Shown: positions 54,989 to 64,000 of the stretch, in pieces
Numbering within the stretch: position 1 is the stretch's first letter
How the letters are laid out: each line of letters opens with the position of its first letter
NCBI GenBank assembly: GCA_028583685.1
Contig: JAMXIF010000043.1
Coordinates: 6,648,907-6,712,906, forward strand
DNA: 64,000 nt
Direction: 5' to 3'
Source of the DNA: Petaurus breviceps papuanus
Lineage: Eukaryota; Chordata; Mammalia; Diprotodontia; Petauridae
Translations under genes and position numbers: made by a program
Notes under the pieces: generated by a model
The model's input: only the letters and a program-made list of their open reading frames with translations
What the model was told of the DNA's origin: nothing
Database searches by the model: none

Positions 54989-55240
54989 CACTGGGGGCAA
55001 TCAGGTGCACAATTATTAGAGTACCAGGCCTGGAGTCCAGAAGATCTATTTTCATGAGTTCAAATCTGGCCCCATATACTTACTAGCTGAACAAGTCATT
55101 TTACTCTGTTTGCCCCAGTTTCTTCATCTATAAAATGAGCTGGAGAAGGAAATTAAAAACCATACCAGTATCTTTGTCAAGAAAACTCTAAATAGGGTCA
55201 CAAGAGTTGGATATGACTAAAAATGACTGAACAACAACAT
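54989..55240 (+). mobile_element. RTE-tailed CORE-SINE (RTESINE-like), plus
   Basis: The tRNA-like head is GGGGGCAATCAGGTGCACAA. The core is CCAGTTTCTTCATCTATAAA. Then come TGAGCTGGAGAAGGAAATTA, AACTCTAAATAGGGTCACAA and the tail GAGTTGGATATGACTAAAAA with GACTGAACAACAAC. That tail resembles BovB/RTE 3' ends (GAGTCGGACACGACTGA), so an RTE LINE probably mobilised it. Confidence 0.75.
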
Positions 55241-55299
55241 TCAACATCTGTTTAGACAAACCATTCGGACATGCCTTATCTTAAGCTCTCAAAGGTCTA

Positions 55300-55450
55300 C
55301 CCCTTAGCTAGTAGCAGTGGATGAACATATAGGACACTGATAAGCTGGAGGGCTTACAGAGCAGCATGACCAGCATTGTGAAAGGTCTCAAGATCATGTC
55401 ACATCAGGATCAGTTGAAGGAACTAGGGGTGTTAGACATGGGAGATGGGC
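55300..55450 (+). mobile_element. CR1/L3-like LINE fragment
   Basis: CCAGCATTGTGAAAGGTCTC, AAGATCATGTCACATCAGGA, TCAGTTGAAGGAACTAGGGG. Sense version of the 24700-24860 block. Confidence 0.6.
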
Positions 55451-56279
55451 TATGACAGCCAGCAGGCTGTCTCACCATGCTGACTCTCCGAAATCCATAA
55501 CAACATTTTATCAAGCCATGGGAGGATGCCTAGAAAGGAGGCTTCCCCAGGTATAATATTATGAGAGTCCAAACAACTTCCAAACATGGCAGAGCTCCCC
55601 TTGGGCCATCATTTGGAGGCCAGGTCACCTGGCATATTCAGCTCACACTGAATCACAGGGGAGTTTGCCCCAGCTAGCAATCCCACTGAAATCAAATACC
55701 TTTTGGAGTTGTGTACCTATCACAGGGAAACAAGACAAAGCAGAGAATAAAATGCCATAGCCCTTATTGTGACAACAATGCATGAAAGTAATAAAATCAG
55801 GCTTTATTTTCTTTTAACAATGGAAAGAACTTTTTTTCCCTTCATAATGTACCCAGGGCCTGATGGATTTTTCAAGGAGTGAAAACAAAGCACCCCAAAT
55901 CTCTTATTTGTTATCAGATACCAACTTCCCCACACTGGTTTTAAAATAACCAAGAACAGAAAACAGCAAACTTTTATCCTTTGCTGTTGCTTTTTCTGTT
56001 TCTCAGGGAAAAGAAAAAAAAAACCCTTCCAACAGTTAATTGTATCTACAATGAATTTGGTTCTTTTATTGGGCTCAAATGATAAGCCCAGGAAGTTCTG
56101 AGGACGAAGTTAGGCATTAGTCAGTGACTCCTTCCCCAGAGATTATATGAGTGTATCTCTTTGACTGAAGGTTGCTATCAACAGTTACATGCGTCCCTGA
56201 AAAATCATGTATTTTTGCAAGCTTTAAAGTGGCACAGATCATCCTAACCAGAAACAAACAAAAAAAGTGAATGACAAAG
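55451..56279. other. Unclassified stretch
   Basis: No repeat or gene recognised. Confidence 0.3.
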
Positions 56280-56350
56280 ATATATATATATACATATATA
56301 TGTATGTATGTGTATATATGTATGTATATATACATACATGCATATGCATG
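56280..56350. repeat. (TA)n/(TG)n microsatellite
   Basis: TATATATATATACATATATA and TATGTATGTGTATATATG. Confidence 0.9.
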
Positions 56351-56466
56351 CACATACAAACACATTTATCTTGAAAACTTGGATCACTGATACAGATGGA
56401 CAATGAGCTGGGTTGAAGAGGAATTCAGACTGGACTTTGTTTAGGAAAGTATGCAATGCTTCCTAT

Positions 56467-56545
56467 AGATAGATAGAGATAGATACATACATATATACAT
56501 ACATGCATCCATGCATGCAAACATATCTACATACATAGATATATT
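56467..56545. repeat. (GATA)n/(CATA)n microsatellite
   Basis: AGATAGATAGAGATAGATAC and CATACATGCATCCATGCATG. Confidence 0.9.
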
Positions 56546-56754
56546 TCCTGAAAAGTAAACAAACCATAAATAAGAAAAGCTTTTCAGTTTCTTACATAAG
56601 TTTCTTTCTGGTTCTTTGTATATTGAAATGCTTATACTGGATTTGTTAATTTCACAACAAAAAATTATCTTACAAATGAAAATATCTCCAATTCAGCAAT
56701 AAATTTTTTGAGCATCTATAATGTTAAGGGTTGCTAAGAAGAGCTTCTATCAAC

Positions 56755-57455
56755 TGTTCCTGCTAAGCCAAATTTGAAACCCTGGAGTCATCTTTGACTT
56801 CTCCCTCTCTGTCATGCCCATTCTGTCATCAAATCCTGATGATTTGTGCTTTATAATGTCTCCCCTAACCATCCTTATTGCTATAACCTTAGTTCAAGGC
56901 TTCATTCCCTCAGTTTGGACTATTATGATAGCATTCTGAGTCCCCTGCTTTCAGTCTCTCTTTCTTCCTAGCTACTTTTTACATACTATTCCTATATTAA
57001 TCTTCCTAAAACCCAATCCTGAATTTAGTCACTGTCTTCCACAAGATCTGCCAATAGTTCCTTATTGTTTGCAAGATCAAATCCAAATTTCTCCTAGGAC
57101 CCTCCTTGATCTGGTCCACTCTAGTTGTTTAACCTTATTTCTCAAATGGCTGCTTTCCATTAGTCACGTCATTCTGTTTCCTATTCAACTCTCAAGGTTC
57201 CCCCCACTATGGGAGGTCTTCCACAGTTTCTCTGGCCCCCATGGATTTCTCCATTTTCCGAATTCCTCTAACAATTCTGCTTAAGAACGAATTATTCTCT
57301 ATTTCATGTATATTGGTTTTGTTTCTCTTGGTAAACTTTAAATTCCTTGAGGATAACCATCATATTTTGTATTTCCACAGTATAATACCCCATGGGACCT
57401 AGCACAGTGTCCGGCACACAGTAAATGGTCCATACATATTTGCTGGTTGCTTGAT
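56755..57455 (+). mobile_element. L2 LINE, 3' half, plus
   Basis: CCTGGAGTCATCTTTGACTT (L-G-V-I-F-D), GTTTGGACTATTATGATAGC, TAATCTTCCTAAAACCCAAT, CAAATTTCTCCTAGGACCCT, and the 3' UTR AACTTTAAATTCCTTGAGGA with GCACAGTGTCCGGCACACAG. Open only in short pieces. Confidence 0.8.
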
Positions 57456-58799
57456 CTCTGAACTGAAAACCTTCAGGAACTCCAGCTCTAGGCCATCTCC
57501 TTGCCTCTGGCTGTACTATCCTTAACCTGCCCAGAGAGATTATCAGAGTCTAAAAACCATGCTGCGGATGCAGCAAGGTGTAGTAAATTCCTTGTTCTTT
57601 CTAGATAAGCATTATTTGACATTTTTTGCCCAGTATAAAAACTCTCATCTTCCACACTAAAGCTTTGATAAATTGAGTTCACCTAGAATTTCCCCTCAAA
57701 CCATATTTAAACCTCCAACCTTCAAGCAAAGACTCCAGGCTATGTCTTATTCAGCTCTCCAGCTTCTCTAATTTGTAACCAATACTTGATTTACTAAATG
57801 CCAGTGTTCAGCTCATGGACAGATGGAAAAGCCCTAGGTAACTGCTGACCTTCTGATTACAGAAATAAGATAACTTTACTAGATTTCACATTCAAAGATC
57901 CATAGAGATTGGATTTGAAAGATTTTCCTCAGGGTTAGAGGACAGAACAAAGTATATGGATCCAACATGGCATATGGCTAAAGGATTTACAAATTAATAG
58001 AAGGAAAGATTTATTATAACTTTAAGGATAGATAAATATCTACCACTGGGCTTCCCTGAATATTTTCCTGACATTCTGATAATGCTAGCTTCTGTCAGAG
58101 ATACATTCTCTGAGGAAGCTGAATGTAGATATCTAGCAATAACAGCTTTTGCCCCTGATTAGGCATACTGGTTGCCTTTATCATTAAGGCCTTATAATAA
58201 ATCTGTCTCTACTATATTTTTTTCTCTTTTTTTCCTACTCTATTTTAATTAGTGCCAAGTCAAGGCAAAATTGTGACGCAGGTTAAATTTATCTTTGAAA
58301 TTCTCTTAGCTCCCTTTATCTATGCTGGTTTATTCCCTTTTGGAATTCTCCTGGCCCTACCCCGTGTCCAGCTCCCAACTATTTGGGACCTACTTGCATT
58401 CTGTTGTCCCCAGATAGGGTAGCCACATTCTGGATTGTTCTCTCTCCCCCTATTTCATTAAAATCTGCTACCAGTTTACAGACCAAGCCTCAAATTGCAG
58501 ACAGCTGCTTGGCATTAAGGGGCAAAGTAGGGAAGCAATCAGTCCACTGCTGCCCAAGAATCAAAGATGACACCATTAGTAAGGAAGGAAATAACTCAAA
58601 CTCATGTAGGCAGACTTCTTATGCTCATTCTCTGAGAATTCCCACTTGATCCCTACCCTCCTCAGGTTTATTTACCTTAGTGGCTTTGTTCTGTGGATAG
58701 GGCTTTTTTTTTGCCTTGCTTCTGGCTCAATCATAAAGGGCTAATAAAGTATATCAACTGACTTTATTCTACTATCCTGGGCTTTTCTAAACAGAATAT
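57456..58799. other. Unclassified stretch
   Basis: No repeat or gene recognised over 1.3 kb. Confidence 0.3.
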
Positions 58800-59085
58800 A
58801 ACTATCCTAGGATCATAGGTTTGAAAGGTAGAAAGGACCTTAGAGATCACTTAATCCAATCCATTCATTTTTCAGATGAATGACAAAGCATTTATTAAGT
58901 TCTTACTATGTGCTAATTGTTGGTAGTAAAAAGAGAAAAAAGCAAGACAGACACTGTTCTCAAAGAGCTCACTTCCTAATTGTAGGAGAAAGCTCATATA
59001 GGAGAGTTCAGAAGCAAAGTGAAAGGAAGGATGAAGCAGTTCTGAAGATACAGATCCAAGGGAGATAACAAGATCTAGGGATTCA
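58800..59085 (-). mobile_element. CORE-SINE end and L2 3' end, both minus
   Basis: GGTAGAAAGGACCTTAGAGA with TTTTTCAGATGAATGACAAA (SINE part, to about 58885), then GCATTTATTAAGTTCTTACT, TATGTGCTAATTGTTGGTAG and TCAAAGAGCTCACTTCCTAA (L2). Confidence 0.6.
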
Positions 59086-59329
59086 AAGAGTTTATTGATG
59101 GATCAGATGGCAACACCTGGGGATCTGAAAGGCAAAATGGCACGGGGCACTTGGTAAGATCAGGTCATCTTTCATCTTGCCAGAAGGAGTTGGTGACTTC
59201 CTGTTCAAGTTTCAAGCAAAGTGAGGAGTGAGAGGTAGGAATATTGTAAGGTTTGAACCCATCACCACTGGGTAGGCAGAATGGGCCAGAGAATTGGGAA
59301 ACAGCAGGGTATATGGGTTTCCACCATGG

Positions 59330-59455
59330 GACTGGAAATTAGCATCCAGCCAACTCCTTCTGAGTAGAGATTGTTCCATTTTTGTCCCTGTATCCCAACA
59401 CCTATCGTAATATCTAGCATATAGTAGGAGCTTAATAAATACCTAGGACTGAAAG
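59330..59455 (+). mobile_element. L2 3'-end fragment
   Basis: AGTAGAGATTGTTCCATTTT, TATCTAGCATATAGTAGGAG and CTTAATAAATACCTAGGACT. Confidence 0.65.
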
Positions 59456-59529
59456 AAGAGGGAATATTGGCAGAAAGGTGGGAGACTTCCCATAGCACCT
59501 GCTTCTGCTGGGCATTCTGGATGGATTCT

Positions 59530-59655
59530 TACCCCAAATAAGGAAACTCAAGTCAGAGGTGATATAACTTGCCCAGGGTTATTTACTACTCAATTATGAT
59601 GTGAACATAAGTCTTCTGACTATAAATCCAATATTCTTTCCATTGCTCTATGTTG
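59530..59655 (-). mobile_element. CORE-SINE fragment, minus
   Basis: GGAAACTCAAGTCAGAGGTG, ATATAACTTGCCCAGGGTTA and TTCTTTCCATTGCTCTATG. Confidence 0.6.
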
Positions 59656-61019
59656 CTAAATGTTGAAAGAGAGCTGATAGGCATTTACTTTTGAAGACTG
59701 ATGATTAGTTTCCTATAGTATCCCTAACAGAGATATTTACATTTGAAAAGAGCCTTAAATTTTTAAACCAAAACTATTTAGCCCTAACAATGGAATTCCC
59801 AGCATCAGGGAGAGGTCTAGAGGGTCTTTCCGGTTATCCCTCAAGTTAGCGCATTATATAGGGCCTTTAATTTTACTTCTGGCATAACAGAGGTATTACT
59901 GACACAGGTAGAGAGAATAAAGGCAATTGTTTGAGCAATTTCCTGACGGTAAGATCAAGCAGAGATGTGACTAAGGTTTATCTCTCCAGGAGCAAGCTTC
60001 ATAAAAGACACCCCAAGGCAAATAATAAGAACTCACCTTCAAAGTAATCTTTAGGACAAAGTCAGTTGGTGATATAGGGGGAAGAAGAAAATACTGGGAA
60101 GCAGTAAGAATATTCCATAGTAAATGGAGGAACACATTTGGGGTATTCAACAACCAAGAGAAAATAGCAGGTGATTATAGTTTTTTATTTCAATGAATTA
60201 TTCTTGATGACCAGGTGTCAAATCCAGTTGTTCTGACTCTGCTTAAGCATGTTGCTACCAGCAGTCCCTAAATTTCACCACCCTGGGAGAAAGACTTAGT
60301 CACCCTACCCCAAACTGTGGCATCACATCACTATGGCTGTGAAGCAGCTCTTTAGGAGTCAATTATGGTAGAAAGCAAACTTTTAGAAGAAAATACTTCA
60401 GTTTTAGGGTCAGGAACATATGTGTGTGTAGGTGTGTGAGCGTGTATGTGCATGTATGTTCTGTTTTGAGGAAAGGAGGGACTTCTGGGCGTATTGAAGA
60501 GGAAGCAGCAGCAATATGGAATTGAAAGCCCTCCAGGTCCCTGCTCTAAATGAAGCTAAATCAATTTGCCATCTCAATCAAAGCAGAAACTAACAGGAAT
60601 CCCAAACTTAATAGAAGCTTTTTCCTTCACGCCAAATTCCTTTCTCTTTTAAGTAAAAATGATCTTGCTCTCTTCATGTCTCTCCCAACGTAATTCAGAA
60701 CTGTGTCTTAAGGCAAACTCCCATCTCTTTCCTTTGGCTAAGAATCATGTCTTCACTTATTCCATGTGTGTGTCTGATCCCACTTCAGAGATTTTTTGGA
60801 AATAGTATTGCCCAAAGGAAATATATAGATATTTTCCCAAAGTATTAAAGTTTTATTAACACTAATTAATGTTTTATTTACAAATAATTTATAGGAAATT
60901 AGAAAATAAGAAATACCATACAGAAGAAAATTTCAGAATCTTCTCTTGGGGCTTATAAGAACTTAAATCTCTTATGAACAGGTCTGATCCAAGTTAATCA
61001 ACTCATTGAGTTAAAAATA
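59656..61019. other. Mostly unclassified, with a TG tract
   Basis: A (TG)n-like tract at about 60418-60460. No gene or repeat family recognised. Confidence 0.3.
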
Positions 61020-61029
61020 GTGATTCAGA

Positions 61030-61191
61030 GGTGGCTAGGTGGCACAGTGAGTAAAGCACTGGTCCCAGAGTCAGGAGGACCTGAGTTCTGTTCTGGCCTT
61101 AGACACTTAACACCCCCACAAAAAAACTAGCCCTGTAACCTTAGGCAAGTTACATAACCCCAATTGCCCTCCAAAAAAGGCAAAAAAAAAA
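61030..61191 (+). mobile_element. WSINE/Mar-type SINE, subtype A, with TSD
   Basis: GGTGGCTAGGTGGCACAGTG, CCAGAGTCAGGAGGACCTGA, CACAAAAAAACTAGCCCTGT, CCCCAATTGCCCTCC and an A tail. Flanked by TGATTCAGA (61021-61029 and 61192-61200). Very close to the 14937 copy. Confidence 0.9.
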
Positions 61192-61261
61192 TGATTCAGA
61201 ACAATCTTAATCTTGGATATCCAATAAGGCACAAGAATAAAATTTACTGTTGTAGGGCTCT

Positions 61262-61870
61262 TTCCATCAGTCAGTCAACAAATTCCTACTGAGCGCTTAA
61301 CTGTGTATAGGGCAGGGCACTTAGGGAGAGGGGTACAAAGAAGTCAAAGTCATGGTTCCCGTGATTCCCTCCCACCAGAGGTATGCTGGAATCAGTGCTT
61401 AGCAGCCCAAGAGAGTCAATATTCCTACCCTCAAGGAACTTACAGTCTAAAATAATGAAATAAGACATGCTAATATGTATGGAAAAAGGTCATAATATAA
61501 GCAAGTAAGTATGAGATGAATGCTGTCAACAAGTGAATAGTGTTACAGGAGCTGAAAAAGAGTTGTGATTCAGTAAGGCTTCATGAAGGAGGGACAACTT
61601 GAGCAAGTCACTGAAGACTGGGTAGGATTTAGACAGGTAGAAAGAAATGGAGAGGATATTCTACAATGGGGAAAAACATGAGCAAAGGTACAGACATGAG
61701 GATACATAAGTAATATTGGTGGAGACAGGCATGAGATATACGTGTAAAGGTTGATTAGATTTAAATTGAAGAGAGACTTGAATGCCACACTAAGAAGTCT
61801 GTACTTTAGTATGGAGATAAAGATGAGACATAAAAGGTTTTGGAGCAGGAGAGTATCATAATTAAAGTAG
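61262..61870 (-). mobile_element. L2 LINE 3' half, minus
   Basis: CTACTGAGCGCTTAACTGTG, CCTCAAGGAACTTACAGTCT, AGTAAGGCTTCATGAAGGAG, then GGATATTCTACAATGGGGAA and AAAGGTTTTGGAGCAGGAGA. Confidence 0.75.
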
Positions 61871-61979
61871 TACTTGGGAAAGATTTACTTCTCTTTTTAG
61901 TTTAAGCTGAATAATGGAAAAATCCTAAAACAGGAAGGCACTCAAAAGGTTTAGCCCAGACACCTGTGTGAGGCCAAGT

Positions 61980-62180
61980 TTAAAAAAGGGTCTTAAAATG
62001 TTAGCTCTAGAAAGGATCTTATAGACCATCTAATCTACTCTTCTTATATTACAGATAAGGAAACAGAGGTACAGAAGGGGAAGTGACTTATCCAAGGGTC
62101 CAAAATAGATTACTTACAAATTCAGAACTAGATCCTAGGTCTCCTGACCCTTACTCTGGGGCTTTGTCTACTAGGTAAAC
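61980..62180 (-). mobile_element. CORE-SINE (MIR-type), minus
   Basis: GCTCTAGAAAGGATCTTATA, ACAGATAAGGAAACAGAGGT, GAACTAGATCCTAGGTCTCC. Confidence 0.7.
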
Positions 62181-62199
62181 TTTGCTTTGTTGAACCATA

Positions 62200-62395
62200 G
62201 ATCCTACTTCCAAGAGCTAGAAGGATCTCAGAAACTATCTAATCCAACCCCCTCTTTTTGCACAGGAGGAAACTGAGTCCCTTGGAAGCTAAGAGACGCA
62301 CTAAAGTAAGAGAAGAAGCATTGGAAGCAGGATTTGAAGTGGAGTCCTCAAATTCCAGACCTAGCTCTCCTTCTATCACAGGATCTCTCATTCTT
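62200..62395 (-). mobile_element. CORE-SINE (MIR-type), minus, second copy
   Basis: AAGAGCTAGAAGGATCTCAG, ACAGGAGGAAACTGAGTCCC, GCAGGATTTGAAGTGGAGTC. It directly follows a same-strand copy of the same type. Confidence 0.7.
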
Positions 62396-62665
62396 TAGTC
62401 ATTTTAGACCAAAAATTGAGTTCCCTTAAACATACTCAGAGACAATCTTTCCTATTTTTAGAATGAGAGAATGTCAGAGATTAAAAAAAAAAGGTTCCCT
62501 AAACATCATCCAAGATCTTTACTTTACAAAGAGAGCCACTGTTTGAGAACTGATATGACCTGGCCTCAATAACACATTCCAGCATTTTCACTAAGAAATC
62601 AGAGAAATATTTCTTAAGTTCCCGTTAGGTGCTGCTGGTGGCCTTCTCCCTAAACTACGTGGTAT
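62396..62665. other. Unclassified stretch
   Basis: No repeat or gene recognised. Confidence 0.3.
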
Positions 62666-62667
62666 TT

Positions 62668-62930
62668 GACAATTGCAGCTAGGTGGTACAGTGGATACAG
62701 TCCTGGTCCTGGAGTCCTGAACCTCCCCTCAAAACTGGCCCCAAATACTTACCAGCTTTGTGACCTGGGGCAAGTCACTTCTCCGCATCAGTTTTCTCTT
62801 CTGTAAAATGAAGATGATATTGCCTAGCTTCCAGAGTTGTGTAGACAAAATGAGATGATAGTTGTAAAATGTTTTATAAATGTTAAAGTGCCATATAAAT
62901 GCTACATATTATTATTATATATATATTTGC
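62668..62930 (+). mobile_element. MAR1-type CORE-SINE, near full length
   Basis: GCAGCTAGGTGGTACAGTGG (A-box region), GTGACCTGGGGCAAGTCACT, TCTTCTGTAAAATGAAGATG, GTAAAATGTTTTATAAATG and a terminal CTACATATTATTATTATATA. Confidence 0.85.
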
Positions 62931-62937
62931 ATTTTAT

Positions 62938-63066
62938 ATGTACTTGTTTTCTCCCTCATTAGAACGTGAGCTCCCTGAGAGTAGGGGTGGTACTATATCC
63001 CCAGTACCTGGCATAGTCTTAGCATATGGCTGGTATATAAAAAAATGCTTGTGGATTAATTAACTG
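62938..63066 (+). mobile_element. L2 3'-end fragment
   Basis: CATTAGAACGTGAGCTCCCT, CCCCAGTACCTGGCATAGTC, TGCTTGTGGATTAATTAACT. Confidence 0.75.
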
Positions 63067-63404
63067 AAAAATAGTAGGAGACAAGACACATATTTAGGTA
63101 GCTATAGAACACAACAAATGACAGATGCATTAGCAAAATTTAATATAGAATGATATATGAAGTCCAAGGAGGAAGCAAAGAAAAGATGGACAGCTTTCAA
63201 CACAATGCAGAGTGTTCAATATGTAGGCTTTCTTGAAATGTCTGTACTTTATTGCTATATATTTTGAATCCTCTTACATTCTGCTGTGCATGACATGACT
63301 TTTTTTTATCCCTTTTCTTATTATATATTTGTTTCAATATTTTAGTTTATGATTCTTTTTCTTTTCTTACTGCGTATTTAAGTTTCATCAATTAAAAAAA
63401 ATTT
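63067..63404. other. Unclassified AT-rich stretch
   Basis: The right part (63205-63400) is T-rich and loosely resembles an L1 3' UTR. Not firm. Confidence 0.3.
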
Positions 63405-63655
63405 AAAAGTCTAAGAAGGAGAGGTTGCTGCTGAGGTGAATGGGTAATGAGGAGGCTGGGGAGTCCATTGAAAGCTTCATAGGGAATGGGGCATTTTTTC
63501 CGTGGTTCAAGGTTAGAGTTCTAGAGGCCTGAAAGGGAACAGAGGACATCCAAGCATAGGGGACAGCTAGAGTAAAGGCACAAGGGTGGGGAAGCACTGG
63601 GAATATTTGGGGACTAATTTAGTCACGGATCATATCTGACAAAATGAGGGGTTCA
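63405..63655 (-). mobile_element. L2 ORF2 fragment, minus
   Basis: AGGACATCCAAGCATAGGGG, ACAGCTAGAGTAAAGGCACA and AGGGTGGGGAAGCACTGG match the ORF2 end block of other antisense L2 copies. Confidence 0.55.
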
Positions 63656-63849
63656 CAGTCTATTCAAATAAGTGGTTGCCTTTCTGAGACACAAAGGATA
63701 TGATGCTCAAGCATCCGTACTTGGAGATTGCCATTTCTCATGGTTTTCCTGTTCCCTTCCAAAGATGGTTTATTGATCTCCAAGTGGAGGGAGTTCACAT
63801 GGAGCACTAGTAATAGATCAAGTCTGAGAAGCTAAAGTGGAATCAGTTA

Positions 63850-63915
63850 TATGTGTGTGCGCATATACACATTCATATGTATACATACATATTTGTATGT
63901 ATGCACACATACATG
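63850..63915. repeat. (TG)n/(CATA)n microsatellite
   Basis: ATGTGTGTGCGCATATACAC and CATACATATTTGTATGTATG. Confidence 0.9.
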
Positions 63916-63916
63916 T

Positions 63917-64000
63917 TGTTCATCTTTAATTTCTGAAGAGGATCAATGATATTGTGGGTGGTGTCTTGACTTGGATGTGAATTGGATTTGTCTCACAAAC
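63917..64000 (-). mobile_element. SINE sharing the tail of the RTE-like LINE, copy 3 (cut by window edge)
   Basis: GTTGTTCATCTTTAATTTCT, GAAGAGGATCAATGATATTG, GTGTCTTGACTTGGATGTGA and ATTGGATTTG are the reverse complement of the 27846 and 44680 elements. The 5' part continues outside the window. Confidence 0.65.

Overview
This window looks like intergenic DNA from a marsupial (metatherian) genome. That call rests on repeat content. There are many tRNA-derived SINEs of the marsupial WSINE/Mar type, CORE-SINEs (MIR/MAR1/THER-like), abundant L2 and CR1/L3 LINEs, an RTE-like LINE with a SINE that shares its 3' tail, and L1/HAL1 elements whose 5' end starts GAGGCAGAGCCAAGATGGC. I cannot name the species. 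I recognise no host protein-coding exon and no functional RNA gene. Nearly all open frames are chance frames in repeats or remnants of LINE proteins. There are two 10-base N gaps, at 27000-27009 and 48373-48382, both inside tandem repeats.

Layout. 0-13 kb: an old L2 split by a solo LTR (688-1221), two copies of an unclassified repeat, a degraded L1-like stretch, more L2, and an L1 ORF2 remnant (7830-10860) that carries an L2 insertion (9146-10297). 13-27 kb: L1 3' ends, WSINE-type SINEs with target-site duplications (TSDs), a long antisense L2 (15795-16985), MIR-type SINEs and a long CR1/L3 remnant (24240-26110). 27-37 kb is the most layered part. It holds a dimeric SINE (27205-27508) and an RTE-like LINE whose 5' part is inverted (28018-32133), interrupted by a 2.4-kb HAL1/L1 element with a 16-bp TSD (29364-31779). 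It also holds a three-level nest in which L1 sits in L2 and L2 sits in CR1/L3 (32950-36920). 37-51 kb: scattered SINEs and L2 pieces, a third copy of the unclassified repeat, a 40-bp perfect palindrome (37002-37041) and a 27-bp minisatellite. 51-54 kb: two more solo LTRs, each with a 5-bp TSD (51961-53138 and 53496-54120). 54-64 kb: L2, CORE-SINE and WSINE copies, and simple repeats.

The genes do not work together as a pathway because there are none to speak of. What the window records is a relative chronology of retroposition. CR1/L3 and most L2 lie lowest. The RTE-like LINE, the LTRs and L1/HAL1 lie on top of older elements, at least one L2 entered an L1, and the WSINE-type SINEs with perfect TSDs are probably among the youngest. 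Family names come from recalled consensus features, not from a database search.
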